Source: an uncultured Prevotellaceae bacterium
GTDB lineage: Bacteria > Bacteroidota > Bacteroidia > Bacteroidales > Bacteroidaceae
Length of the DNA stretch: 64,000 bases
Assembly (NCBI GenBank): GCA_947166305.1
Contig: CAMVDV010000016.1
Coordinates: 1 to 64,000 of the forward strand
Reading direction: 5' to 3'
A program made the translations under genes and the position numbers. This document shows positions 7,274-15,757 of the stretch, one piece after another (position 1 is the stretch's first letter; each line of letters starts with the position of its first letter). Below the pieces are notes generated by a model that was not told the origin of the DNA, did not search any database, and saw only the letters and a program-made list of their open reading frames with translations.

Positions 7274-9430
7274 TTAGTCTTCCTTCAGAGTTGCTTGGTA
7301 TTCAGCGACAAGTTTCTGCTGCACATCGGCAGGAACGAGCTCGTAGCTTGCAAACTTGGTGTTGAAGCTTGCACGTCCACCCGTGAGGCTGCTCAATGCA
7401 GTGCTGTAGCTTGCCATCTCTTTGAGAGGAGCCTTTGCCGTAAGTTTCTCGTAGCCACTCTCACTACTCATGCCCATTATCATGGCACGACGTCCTTGCA
7501 GATCGCTCATCACGTCGCCCATTTTGTCGCTCGGCACGAGGACTTCCACATCATAGATTGGCTCCAGAATCTTCGGACCTGCTTCCTTGAAGGCTTGGGC
7601 GAAGGCTTGGCGACCGGCAAGCATGAAGGAAAGTTCGTTTGAGTCAACGGGGTGCATCTTGCCATCGTAAACGATAACGCGGACATCGCGGGCATAGCAG
7701 CCAGTGAGGGGACCCTGTTCCATGCGTTGCATCACGCCCTTCAGGATTGCAGGCATGAAGCGAGCATCGATGGCACCGCCCACGACGCTGTTGATGAAGA
7801 CAAGTTTGCCGCCCCATTCAAGGTCGATGGTCTCCTCGCTCTTGGCGTTGATGCGGAATTCCTGATTGCCAAAGCGGTAAACCTCTTGTGTCGGTGTGCC
7901 CTCGACGTATGGCTCAACGATGAGATGAACCTCGCCGAACTGACCAGCACCGCCGGACTGTTTCTTGTGACGATAGTCGGCTCGGGCTGCCTTGGTGATG
8001 GTTTCGCGATAAGGAATCTTGGGTTCGTCGAAGGCAATCTGTATCTTTTCGTTGTTCTCCATGCGCCATTTGAGCGTGCGAAGGTGGAATTCTCCCTGAC
8101 CATGAACAAGAATCTGGCGGAGTTCCTTGCTCTGTTCGATTTGCCACGTCGGGTCTTCCTCGCGCATCTTCTGCAGTGCGTTCATCATCTTCTCGGTCTC
8201 ACTCTCGTTGACGGCACGGATGGCGCGCGAATACTTGGAGTTGGGATACTTGATGAAGCTGAATCTGTTGTCGCAATCCTTGCCGTTGAGGGTGTTGCCC
8301 GTCTTCACATCCTTGAGCTTGACGCTGCATCCGATGTCGCCTGCAACGAGTTCTTCGACCTTGATGCGTGTGGCACCGGCACAGACGAACATCTGTGCGA
8401 TGCGTTCCTTGCTGCCTCGGTCGGCATTGGTGAGGTCGTCGCCTTCCTTAACGGTGCCGCTCATCACCTTGAAGTACTGCACTTCTCCGATGTGAGGCTC
8501 CATGGCTGTCTTGAAGAAGAAGAGGCTTGTGGGACCAGCTGCGTTGGGTGCGACTTCTTCGCCGCGTGTGTTGAAGACTTTGGGCATCTCGTCGACGAAG
8601 GGAACGACGTTGCCCAGGAACTCCATAAGACGGCGTACGCCCATGTCTTTCACTGCGTCGACGCAGAAAACGGGGAACATGCCGCGGCTGATGAGTCCTT
8701 TGCGAATGCCTTCACGCATCTCGTCTTCGGTGAGACTTTCGCTTTCGAAGAACTTCTCCATGAGCGTTTCGTCGTGCTCAGCAGCAGCCTCTACGAGTGC
8801 TTTGTGCATCTCCATTGCCTTATCCATCTGGTCTGCGGGAATATCCTCGATGGTTGGTGCGCCGCCGTCTGGTCCCCAGGAGTATTTCTTCATGAGGAGT
8901 ACGTCGATGAGGGAGTTGAAGTTGGGGCCAGTCTCCAGCGGATACTGGATGGGAACGACCTTGGGGCCGTAGATGCCGGTGAGCTGTTCGAGCAGTTGGT
9001 CAAAGTCGCAGTTCTCGTCGTCGAGTTGGTTGACGAGGAAGATGACGGGCTTGCCGAGTTTTTCGGTGTAGCGGAAGTGGTTTTGTGTGCCTACCTCAAC
9101 GCCGGCAGCGCCTTTGAGAAGGATGATAGCCGTGTCGGTCACGTTGAGAGCGGTGATGGCTGCGCCTGCAAAGTCATCGCTGCCCGGGCAATCGATGAAG
9201 TTGATTTTCTTGCCATTCCACTCCACATGGCAAACAGTGGAGAAGACTGAGTAGCCATATTCATGCTCTACGGGGAAATAATCGCTGACCGTTGTGTGCT
9301 GACTGACACGGCCGCGACGTTTGATGATGCCTGCCTCGTAGAGCATTGCTTCGGTCAAGGTCGTCTTGCCGGCTCCGTCATTGCCGAGAAGGGCAATGTT
9401 TTTGATTTCATTTGTTTTGTAAGTCTTCAT
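7274..9430 (-). CDS. fusA2: EF-G2, elongation factor G paralogue with altered GTPase motifs
   Basis: A 718-residue EF-G homologue with all five domains. The P-loop is GNDGAGKT (16-23) instead of the usual AHIDAGKT, the G3 motif is DCPGSDDF (80-87) where canonical EF-G has DTPGHVDF, so the catalytic histidine is a serine, and the G4 motif is NQLD instead of NKMD. The switch I GITI segment is also changed. In Bacteroides thetaiotaomicron an EF-G2 of this type supports translation without GTP hydrolysis and matters for gut colonisation; I infer the same class here. I chose the ATG at 9430 (MKTYKTNEIK), which removes 14 unlikely N-terminal residues and gives the family length. It stands alone, with its own terminator downstream. 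Confidence 0.9.
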   Translation of the reverse strand: MKTYKTNEIKNIALLGNDGAGKTTLTEAMLYEAGIIKRRGRVSQHTTVSDYFPVEHEYGYSVFSTVCHVEWNGKKINFIDCPGSDDFAGAAITALNVTDTAIILLKGAAGVEVGTQNHFRYTEKLGKPVIFLVNQLDDENCDFDQLLEQLTGIYGPKVVPIQYPLETGPNFNSLIDVLLMKKYSWGPDGGAPTIEDIPADQMDKAMEMHKALVEAAAEHDETLMEKFFESESLTEDEMREGIRKGLISRGMFPVFCVDAVKDMGVRRLMEFLGNVVPFVDEMPKVFNTRGEEVAPNAAGPTSLFFFKTAMEPHIGEVQYFKVMSGTVKEGDDLTNADRGSKERIAQMFVCAGATRIKVEELVAGDIGCSVKLKDVKTGNTLNGKDCDNRFSFIKYPNSKYSRAIRAVNESETEKMMNALQKMREEDPTWQIEQSKELRQILVHGQGEFHLRTLKWRMENNEKIQIAFDEPKIPYRETITKAARADYRHKKQSGGAGQFGEVHLIVEPYVEGTPTQEVYRFGNQEFRINAKSEETIDLEWGGKLVFINSVVGGAIDARFMPAILKGVMQRMEQGPLTGCYARDVRVIVYDGKMHPVDSNELSFMLAGRQAFAQAFKEAGPKILEPIYDVEVLVPSDKMGDVMSDLQGRRAMIMGMSSESGYEKLTAKAPLKEMASYSTALSSLTGGRASFNTKFASYELVPADVQQKLVAEYQATLKED

Positions 9431-9533
9431 GAAAGTTATAGTTTTTTGTTTATAAATACAGTTTTCGGGCATAAAGTTACTATTATTTAGTGTAACTGCA
9501 AGCGTTTTGCTGTATGTTAAACAACATAAGCCT

Positions 9534-10658
9534 TCATTTCATAAGGTCGGAGATGATGTCGTTAGAGGTGAAGATTCCCTGTTTCGTGAGGCAGAGATGG
9601 TCGTCGCGGAGGCAGAGTCGGCCGTTGCTGAGGTGTGGCTCGGCGGCTGCAAGGCAGTAGTTTCTGTCCTGCAGGGGCAGTTCGGAGAGTGGGATGCCGA
9701 CTGCGGTGCGGAGTCGCGTCATGATGAATTCGTCGTACAATTCGCTGTCGCTCAGCACTTCTGTCTCGTGGGGGACGTCGGCCGAGGCAGCGATGTAGGC
9801 CTTGATGTCCGGGAGGTTAGCGCGACGGGTGCGCTCGCCGTCGTAGGAATGAGCACCGGCTCCGAGCCCCAGGTACGGGGTTCCCTGCCAGTAGCAACTG
9901 TTGTGACGGGAGTGAAAGCCGGGCTTCGCGAAGTTGGAAATCTCGTAGTGTTGGAAGCCGGCCTTCTCGGTGGCGGACATCAGGAAGTGGTACATCTGGC
10001 GGGAGAGTTCTTCGTCTGCCTCTTCGACGAGTCCTTTGCGGAGCATCGTGTCGAGCCTTGTGCCTTCCTCGAAAGTGAGGGAGTAGGCGCTGAGGTGCGT
10101 GATGCCGAGGCTAAGGGCTTGCTCCACGTCGCTCTGCCACTGGCTCATGGTCTGCCCGGGCAGTCCGTAGATGAGGTCGATGCTGACGTTTCCGTAGCCA
10201 GCCTCTTGACATAGCCGGACAGCGCTGATGGCTTGCTGGGCATCATGGCGGCGCGAGAGGAAACGCAGCAGTGGGTTGCTGAAGGTCTGAACGCCCATGC
10301 TGATGCGATTGACGGGCGTTTCCTTCAGACTCTGGAGCCATTGGCGGCTGATGTCGTCGGGGTTGGCTTCGACGGTGACTTCGGCGTCAGGGGCAATGCT
10401 GAAGCTTTTGCCGACGAAGTCAAAGAGCCGTTGCAGCAAGTCGGGTGGCAAGAGGCTCGGCGTGCCGCCCCCTATATATATAGTATGTACGCGCGTACAT
10501 TTATATATATTGTCTTTTCCGTCCAAACGCTGTTGGCATTCGCGCTCAAGGGCATCGACATAGCGAGCCATGACGTCGCCTTGGAGCGTCGTGGAGTAGA
10601 AGTCGCAGTAGATGCACCGCGAGCGGCAGAAAGGAAGGTGAACGTAGAGAGAAATCAT
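9534..10658 (-). CDS. hemW: HemW-like radical SAM protein (coproporphyrinogen oxidase family)
   Basis: A 374-residue radical SAM protein with the cluster motif C11-x3-C15-x2-C18 close to the N terminus, GGGTPS at 63-68, and a C-terminal HemW-type domain. HemW proteins resemble oxygen-independent coproporphyrinogen III oxidase HemN but act as heme chaperones that hand heme to haem-dependent proteins; older annotation often calls them coproporphyrinogen oxidases. The length (about 375, against 450 for HemN) and the short N terminus before the first cysteine favour HemW. Residues about 50-58 are encoded by an AT-rich stretch with a perfect 16-bp palindrome (10485-10500), unusual against the GC-rich surroundings. 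It ends 41 bases before the EF-G2 promoter region and starts next to a low-complexity spacer. Confidence 0.87.
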   Translation of the reverse strand: MISLYVHLPFCRSRCIYCDFYSTTLQGDVMARYVDALERECQQRLDGKDNIYKCTRVHTIYIGGGTPSLLPPDLLQRLFDFVGKSFSIAPDAEVTVEANPDDISRQWLQSLKETPVNRISMGVQTFSNPLLRFLSRRHDAQQAISAVRLCQEAGYGNVSIDLIYGLPGQTMSQWQSDVEQALSLGITHLSAYSLTFEEGTRLDTMLRKGLVEEADEELSRQMYHFLMSATEKAGFQHYEISNFAKPGFHSRHNSCYWQGTPYLGLGAGAHSYDGERTRRANLPDIKAYIAASADVPHETEVLSDSELYDEFIMTRLRTAVGIPLSELPLQDRNYCLAAAEPHLSNGRLCLRDDHLCLTKQGIFTSNDIISDLMK

Positions 10659-10785
10659 GAAAAAGGTGAAAAAGTGAAAAGGTGAAAAGTTTAAAAATTG
10701 AAAAGGGTTAAAAAGCTAAAGCTGAGGTGGAAAGTGTTCCTTTTCAATGTTTTAACTTTTTAACTCTTTAACTTTTCAACCTTCA
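10659..10785. repeat. Low-complexity GTGAAAAG / CTTTTTAAC spacer
   Basis: The gap between hemW and the lipoprotein gene is almost entirely degenerate 9-10 base words: GGTGAAAAAG types on the left, TTTTTAACTC types on the right, so the two halves are roughly inverted. The two halves could pair in RNA. Similar spacers lie at 25369-25405, 36210-36270 and 55600-55693. Confidence 0.7.
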
Positions 10786-11493
10786 TCAGTCTCTCATCTT
10801 CTGGAAGGTTATCTCGTAGAAGCAGGGGTACACTCCGGAGGTTGCGCTGGTCTGGCCCTCGGTGTGTGGCACGATGAGGCGCACCTTGGCGATGCCTTCG
10901 TCGGGGCTGTCCTGCCGTCCGATGCGTATGTATGGGAAGGGAACAAGCCAGCCGCTGGGCACACTGGTGCTGCCGTAGGTGGTATACATTGCTCCGCCGC
11001 CGCCCAAGTCCTTCTCGAAGTTGGCTGTGAAGCGGCCTTCGTAGTTCGACACGTTCATGATGTCGGGACTGGGATGCCAGTAGTTCACGTCGTTACGGAG
11101 CTGGATGCTGTCGCCCAGGATGTTGAACTCCATGAATCGGCAAATGATGCGTGCCGACTGTCCGCTCTCGAGTTTCTCGCCCGTACCGGGCCTTACGATT
11201 TGCATATACACACCCGAATTGCTGAAGAGGACGTATTCGTTGCGGCTGAGGTCGGTCGTGTGGCCTTGGTTCTCGAACTCCTCTTCGGTGATGGGCGTGA
11301 TGGTGCCCACGTTGCAGAGCACCGTTCCGTCTTCCTCCCTCACCACGATGTCGCGGTTCAGGAACGACTGTATGGCTTTCACCTCTTTGTCCTTCTGCTC
11401 GGCGTAGGTCTCGGTCTGCGAGCAGGAAGCGAAGTGGGCCGTCAGCGCGAGGAGCAGGACGGCCGGGAGTGCGTTGAAAAGTGATTTCTTCAT
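10786..11493 (-). CDS. DUF4827-type lipoprotein
   Basis: A 235-residue exported lipoprotein. The N terminus (MKKSLFNALPAVLLLALTAH) ends in the lipobox FASC, so the mature protein begins at a lipidated cysteine. The rest shows no catalytic motif I know, but its size and the segments EEDGTVLCNVG and PHTEGQTSATSGVYPCFYEITF fit the DUF4827 lipoproteins of Bacteroidales, some of which look distantly like FKBP-type folds. I chose the ATG at 11493 because it gives the shortest clean signal peptide; an ATG four codons upstream is also possible. A complete consensus promoter lies at 11517-11547. Confidence 0.75.
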   Translation of the reverse strand: MKKSLFNALPAVLLLALTAHFASCSQTETYAEQKDKEVKAIQSFLNRDIVVREEDGTVLCNVGTITPITEEEFENQGHTTDLSRNEYVLFSNSGVYMQIVRPGTGEKLESGQSARIICRFMEFNILGDSIQLRNDVNYWHPSPDIMNVSNYEGRFTANFEKDLGGGGAMYTTYGSTSVPSGWLVPFPYIRIGRQDSPDEGIAKVRLIVPHTEGQTSATSGVYPCFYEITFQKMRD

Positions 11494-11516
11494 TGCGGAT
11501 TGCATTGTTTCGCCTG

Positions 11517-11547
11517 CAAAGTTACGGAATATAATTGGAATATCAAA
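11517..11547 (-). promoter_or_regulatory. Bacteroidetes-type promoter of the lipoprotein gene
   Basis: On the minus strand TTTG (11547-11544), 19 bases and TAACTTTG (11524-11517) match the consensus exactly. The leader to the ATG at 11493 is about 20 bases. Confidence 0.85.
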
Positions 11548-11590
11548 GCACATGGCACAGGATTTCGCATCTTGCCCCACTTTCCGTCCT

Positions 11591-11684
11591 CCGAAACCCT
11601 GTAGGGTTCTGATTGAATGGTCATGACCGTGCAATTGCAGGTTCATGATGTTGCAATTGCACGGTCATGATGCTGCAATCAACG
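11591..11684. repeat. Composite dispersed repeat, copy 1 (22-bp array plus palindrome)
   Basis: Three 22-bp units start at 11621, 11643 and 11665, with the core TCATGAnnnTGCAATTGCA made of the palindromes TCATGA and TGCAATTGCA. They are preceded by the palindrome AACCCTGTAGGGTT (11595-11608). The same palindrome-plus-array arrangement recurs in opposite orientation at 18055 and 32128. It lies between two genes of the same strand. Confidence 0.9.
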
Positions 11685-11695
11685 TCGCACGCGGT

Positions 11696-12649
11696 TCAGG
11701 GCAACCAGGAGCGGGGAATGAAGTGGCGGAGGCGGCTGAGATAGTCGTCGGGATAGTCGGCAAGCGAGCAGGCATGGTGCGTGCCGGCCGTCACCCACAG
11801 GGATTTCGGTTCGGGTTTGGCTTGGAAGAGGGGATGAACCATGGGGGACGGGACGAAATCGTCGCTGTCACCATGAATGAAAAGCATGGGCCATCGGCAC
11901 TCAGCCACTTGGCGGAGCGACGAGGCCTCGCTGAAGTTCCAGCCGTAAAGCAGTCCGCAAAGCATCGACGAGGCGTGCAGAATGGGGAAGGGAGGCAGGC
12001 CGAAGCGGGCCTTCATCTCGTGGCTGAACTCGTCCCAGACGCTCGTGTAGCCGCAGTCCTCCACGAATCGTACGTCGTCCACGCCTTCGGGCATCGGCTC
12101 AGCGCTGACGTTCATCGCCGTAGCCGCACCCATCGAGACGCCGTGGACCACGAAGCGTCGCGCCCCGAAGCGCTCGGCGGCTATCTGCATCCAGCGCACC
12201 ACGTCGTGTCGCTCCTGCCATCCCATGCCGATGGTCTTGCCCTCGCTCAGGCCGTGGGCATGGAGGTCGGGCAGAAGAACATGGCATCCCAGTTCCCGGT
12301 GAAAGAGGCGAGCATAGTCGAGGAAGTCGATGGCGCAGCCACGCCAGCCGTGGAGCACGATGCAGACGGGCGCTTCGCTATGGCGCGAAGGGATGAGATA
12401 GGCATGATGGCGTTCGCCGGAAGGCATGGTGGCGAACGTGTCGCGCAAGGCATGGCAAGCCTTCAAGCTGTCGAGCCAAGGCTTGGTCTCGGGATGCCGC
12501 TCGATGAATCTCCGGAAGCAGCGCGCCGTGTCCGTCCGCTCCGTTTCCGGCTCCAGGGCATAGCGGAGCATATAGACGCTGCCACCTGCCGTGAGCAAGA
12601 GGAGGATGAGGACAAAGGCCAGGAGGCCGCGGCACAGCAGACGTTTCAT
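11696..12649 (-). CDS. Membrane-anchored alpha/beta hydrolase
   Basis: A 317-residue serine hydrolase with one N-terminal membrane helix (about 5-24), so the catalytic domain is probably periplasmic. The nucleophile elbow GVSMGAA, the oxyanion segment VLHGWRG and a C-terminal histidine in AGTHHA are visible, with an acid near HGDSDDFV. It resembles the BAAT/Dienelactone-type hydrolases often called alpha/beta hydrolase or acetylxylan-esterase-like in Bacteroidales. The substrate is unknown. Its ATG (12649) overlaps the stop of the preceding DHH gene in an ATGA, so it is the last gene of the dcp operon. The ORF could be extended seven codons upstream, but the overlap makes 12649 the natural start. 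Confidence 0.85.
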   Translation of the reverse strand: MKRLLCRGLLAFVLILLLLTAGGSVYMLRYALEPETERTDTARCFRRFIERHPETKPWLDSLKACHALRDTFATMPSGERHHAYLIPSRHSEAPVCIVLHGWRGCAIDFLDYARLFHRELGCHVLLPDLHAHGLSEGKTIGMGWQERHDVVRWMQIAAERFGARRFVVHGVSMGAATAMNVSAEPMPEGVDDVRFVEDCGYTSVWDEFSHEMKARFGLPPFPILHASSMLCGLLYGWNFSEASSLRQVAECRWPMLFIHGDSDDFVPSPMVHPLFQAKPEPKSLWVTAGTHHACSLADYPDDYLSRLRHFIPRSWLP

Positions 12650-13653
12650 TTCAGCAATTCGGCATAGCACTCAATGGCTTCCTTCACTTTCTCCACGGCC
12701 TCCTGCATCGAGCAGTGCAGCTTTCCGCCGCTGGCGTTGCGGTGTCCGCCGCCACCAAAGAAGCGCGATGCCATCTGGTCGCAAGGGAAGCTGCCCACAC
12801 TGCGCAGGCTCAGCTTCATCGTGCCAGGGTGTTCGGTGTCCTCGTTAATGAAGATGCTCAGCCGGATGCCAAGCATTGTGAGCGGAATGTTCACGAATCC
12901 TTCCGTGTCGCCGTTCTTGATGCGGAAACGCCTACGCTCTTCGTTCGTAAGCGTCATGATGGTGGCGTGGCGGCCAGGCAGCACTTTCATGGAAGCGTAC
13001 AGCAGGTAGCCCTGCAGACGCAGCCTTCCCTCCGAAGCCGTGTAGAAGACGTTGCGATAGATTTGGTCCTTGTCGATGCCATGGGCAAGGAGTCGGCTGA
13101 CATGCTCAAAGATGACGGGCCGATTGGAGTTGAACGAGAAGGCACCCGTATCGCACATCATGGCGGCATAGAGGCAGGTTGCCTCCTCAGGCGTGATGCC
13201 TTCCATCTCTCCCGCCTCGCACAACATCTGGCAAATCACTTCGGCGGTGGCACACATCGTAGGCTCCGAGCGCATGGCCTGGCAGAAGTTCGGGTCGGGA
13301 TCGAGGTGATGGTCGATGAGAATGCGCGGCGCCTTGCTCCCGACGACAAGCTCCTCCATGGCTGCAAGGCGTGCCGGTTGGTTCAAATCGCACACCACGA
13401 TGAGGTCAGCCTCGTCGATGGCAGCCCGTATGTGTTCCTTGTGCTTGGCATTAGTGTTCACCAAAATGGTGTCCGACCCGGGCAGCCATTGCAGGAAGTC
13501 TGGGAAGGCATTGGGCACAGCCACCGTGGCTCGCTTGCCTTTCCTCTCGAGTATGTGCTTCAGGGCGAGCGTCGAGCCGATGGCATCGCCGTCGGGATTG
13601 ACATGAGCGCAGATGAAGATGCGCGAACTCTCTTTCAGTAACTCTGGAATCAT
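12646..13653 (-). CDS. nrnA: DHH-family bifunctional oligoribonuclease / pAp phosphatase (NrnA-like)
   Basis: This 335-residue phosphoesterase has the DHH signatures HVNPDGDAIGS (17-27), a central CDLNQP, and IDHH near 117, followed by a DHHA1 substrate domain with GGGGHRNASGG near 300. NrnA proteins degrade 2-5 nucleotide RNA fragments and hydrolyse 3'-phosphoadenosine 5'-phosphate, with Mn2+ at the aspartates, in the cytoplasm. It is joined by 4-base ATGA overlaps both to the S41 protease upstream and to the hydrolase downstream, which indicates translational coupling in one operon. Confidence 0.92.
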   Translation of the reverse strand: MIPELLKESSRIFICAHVNPDGDAIGSTLALKHILERKGKRATVAVPNAFPDFLQWLPGSDTILVNTNAKHKEHIRAAIDEADLIVVCDLNQPARLAAMEELVVGSKAPRILIDHHLDPDPNFCQAMRSEPTMCATAEVICQMLCEAGEMEGITPEEATCLYAAMMCDTGAFSFNSNRPVIFEHVSRLLAHGIDKDQIYRNVFYTASEGRLRLQGYLLYASMKVLPGRHATIMTLTNEERRRFRIKNGDTEGFVNIPLTMLGIRLSIFINEDTEHPGTMKLSLRSVGSFPCDQMASRFFGGGGHRNASGGKLHCSMQEAVEKVKEAIECYAELLK

Positions 13654-15275
13654 TCTTCTTCAGGTAGGGTGGGGAAGGACTTTCCGCCGTCGAGGACTTC
13701 CCTGGCCTTGATGACTACAGGGTCGTCCTTGCTCACGAACATGAGATAGTCTTTCATCTCCCCCACATAATTTATTATATTGCCGTAGATGCTTCGCTCA
13801 AACAGACGGCGGCTCTTGCGCAACATCAGGTTGCGACGGCGCAACTGGTGCTTCTCGCCGAACTGAGCGAACTTCTCCAGCAGGTTCTCTCCCCTCAGAT
13901 ATTGCTCCATACGGCTGGCAGTTCGCAGGGAAGAGAGCTTCGCGCGGTTCTCGTCGGCATAGGCAAAGGCAAACTGATGCACGAGTCCCGTGTAGATGGC
14001 TTCACGGTAATAGGTCGTGACCTCCGACGTGTCCTCCGGAACAAAGATGTCCGGCGTGATTCCACCCCCGCCATAAACGATTCGGCCAAGGCTCGTACGG
14101 TACTGTTCGCCTTCCTGGTGGATGCTATCCTGCGTGAAATATTCTCCACGCTCGTAGCGTGCCAGCAAATCCTGCTCGTACTCTTCGCCGTGACCCTTCT
14201 CGTATGGCTTCTGAATGCAGCGGCCGCTCGGCGTAAAGTAACGCGCCACCGTGAGACGGACCACGCTCCCGTCGCGGAAGTTCATGGGCTGTTGCACCAG
14301 ACCCTTGCCAAATGTACGCCTTCCGATGATGGTTCCTCGGTCATTATCCTGTATTGCTCCGGCAAATATCTCGCTTGCGCTGGCAGAAAACTCGTCGACC
14401 AAGACCACAAGGGGCAGTTCCTGGAACGAACCGCGCCCGTCGCTGTTGAACTCTTCGCGCGGACTTTTGCGTCCCTCGGTATAGACTATCAGCCTTCCCG
14501 CCGGCAAGAATTCGTTGACCATCTGTATGGCTATGTGCATATATCCACCGCCATTTCCACGCAAGTCAACGATAAGTCCCTCCATCCCTTCGATGTTCAG
14601 GTTGGCAAGGGCTACCAACATCTCAGCATACGTCTGCTCTCCGAAGTTTTTGATACGCAGATATCCCGTATTCGCACCCATCATGAAGTAAGCATCCACG
14701 CTTGCCACGGGGATATCGCCTCGCGTTACGGTGAAATACTGTAGGTCGGGCGAGCCATGCCTCTTGATTCCGAGCTTGACCTTAGAGCCTTTCACACCCT
14801 TCAGGCGCTTCATTATTTCAGTATCCTCCATCCCTACGAGCGACGTCGTGTCGGCTGTGACGATACGGTCACCGGCAAGAACGCCGACTTTCTCGGCAGG
14901 TCCGCCATGAATCACTGACATTACGTTCACCGTGTCACGCTCCACTCGGAACTGAACGCCGATGCCCGAGAAGGAACCCTTCAGGTCTTCGCTTGCTTCC
15001 TCGGCGTCTTTCGGGCCAAAGTAGCGGCTATGCGGGTCGAGCTCACTGAGGATTTGGGGCATAGCGTCTTCCACAAGCGTATTCATGTCCACGGTGTCGA
15101 CGTAATTGTTGTCGATGAGCTGTAGAAGGTAGCCCACTTTCGACGAACCCGTGTTGATGATGTTGATGCGCCCTGTAGAGAAATGGCTGGTATAGAACGT
15201 TCCGATGCAAATACCGGCTATCGTTCCGAGTGCAATGAAGAGGGGTGTGAACCGATGCTTTGTGTCTGGATTCAT
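13650..15275 (-). CDS. ctpA: S41 carboxy-terminal processing protease
   Basis: A 541-residue envelope protease of the tail-specific protease family. It has an N-terminal membrane anchor (about 8-29), the conserved segment LDPHSRYFGPKD, a PDZ domain (about 90-180) and the S41 catalytic domain with the nucleophile in DEFSASASE and the general-base lysine in RRTFGKGLVQ. Such proteases act in the periplasm on protein C termini. The order M3 peptidase, deaminase, CtpA is common in Bacteroidales. It starts 47 bases after the deaminase stop and overlaps the nrnA start by four bases. Confidence 0.93.
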   Translation of the reverse strand: MNPDTKHRFTPLFIALGTIAGICIGTFYTSHFSTGRINIINTGSSKVGYLLQLIDNNYVDTVDMNTLVEDAMPQILSELDPHSRYFGPKDAEEASEDLKGSFSGIGVQFRVERDTVNVMSVIHGGPAEKVGVLAGDRIVTADTTSLVGMEDTEIMKRLKGVKGSKVKLGIKRHGSPDLQYFTVTRGDIPVASVDAYFMMGANTGYLRIKNFGEQTYAEMLVALANLNIEGMEGLIVDLRGNGGGYMHIAIQMVNEFLPAGRLIVYTEGRKSPREEFNSDGRGSFQELPLVVLVDEFSASASEIFAGAIQDNDRGTIIGRRTFGKGLVQQPMNFRDGSVVRLTVARYFTPSGRCIQKPYEKGHGEEYEQDLLARYERGEYFTQDSIHQEGEQYRTSLGRIVYGGGGITPDIFVPEDTSEVTTYYREAIYTGLVHQFAFAYADENRAKLSSLRTASRMEQYLRGENLLEKFAQFGEKHQLRRRNLMLRKSRRLFERSIYGNIINYVGEMKDYLMFVSKDDPVVIKAREVLDGGKSFPTLPEEE

Positions 15276-15322
15276 TGGAGTGAGTGTCTTGAGGGTCAGA
15301 ATGGAATGGCGTTTCGGTATGT

Positions 15323-15751
15323 TCAGCAGGGGATGGGGATGAATTCCACGTCGATTCCTGCCCTTCGGAGCAGGTCGACACCGTCGGTGAGGCGGTATTC
15401 TCGACTATAGATGACGCGCCGTATGCCTGCCTGGATAATGAGCTTTGCGCACTCGATGCAGGGAGAATCGGTGACATAGAGCGTCGATCCGTCGCTATTG
15501 TTACCGCTTCTTGCTATTTTTGTTATAGCATTTGCTTCGGCATGGAGCACATAGGGCTTGGTCGCGCCGTTTTCTTCGCAGACGTTTTCAAAGCCGCTGG
15601 GCGTGCCATTGTAGCCGTCGCTGATGATCATCTTGTCCTTTACGACGAGGGCACCTACTTGCCGGCGCTCGCAATAACTGTTTTCGCTCCAGATATGAGC
15701 CATCCGTAAGTAGCGGAGGTCAAGGTCGTGCTGTTTCTTAGGGTCGTTCAT
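15323..15751 (-). CDS. dCMP/cytidine deaminase-family protein (ComEB-like)
   Basis: A 142-residue zinc deaminase with H70-A-E72 and P97-C98-x2-C101, the signature of the deoxycytidylate deaminase family. It should convert dCMP to dUMP in the cytoplasm for thymidylate synthesis. Length and the segment RRQVGALVVKDKMIISDGYNG agree with ComEB-like dCMP deaminases. It begins six bases after the stop of the M3 peptidase gene. Confidence 0.92.
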   Translation of the reverse strand: MNDPKKQHDLDLRYLRMAHIWSENSYCERRQVGALVVKDKMIISDGYNGTPSGFENVCEENGATKPYVLHAEANAITKIARSGNNSDGSTLYVTDSPCIECAKLIIQAGIRRVIYSREYRLTDGVDLLRRAGIDVEFIPIPC

Positions 15752-15757
15752 TGTTGG

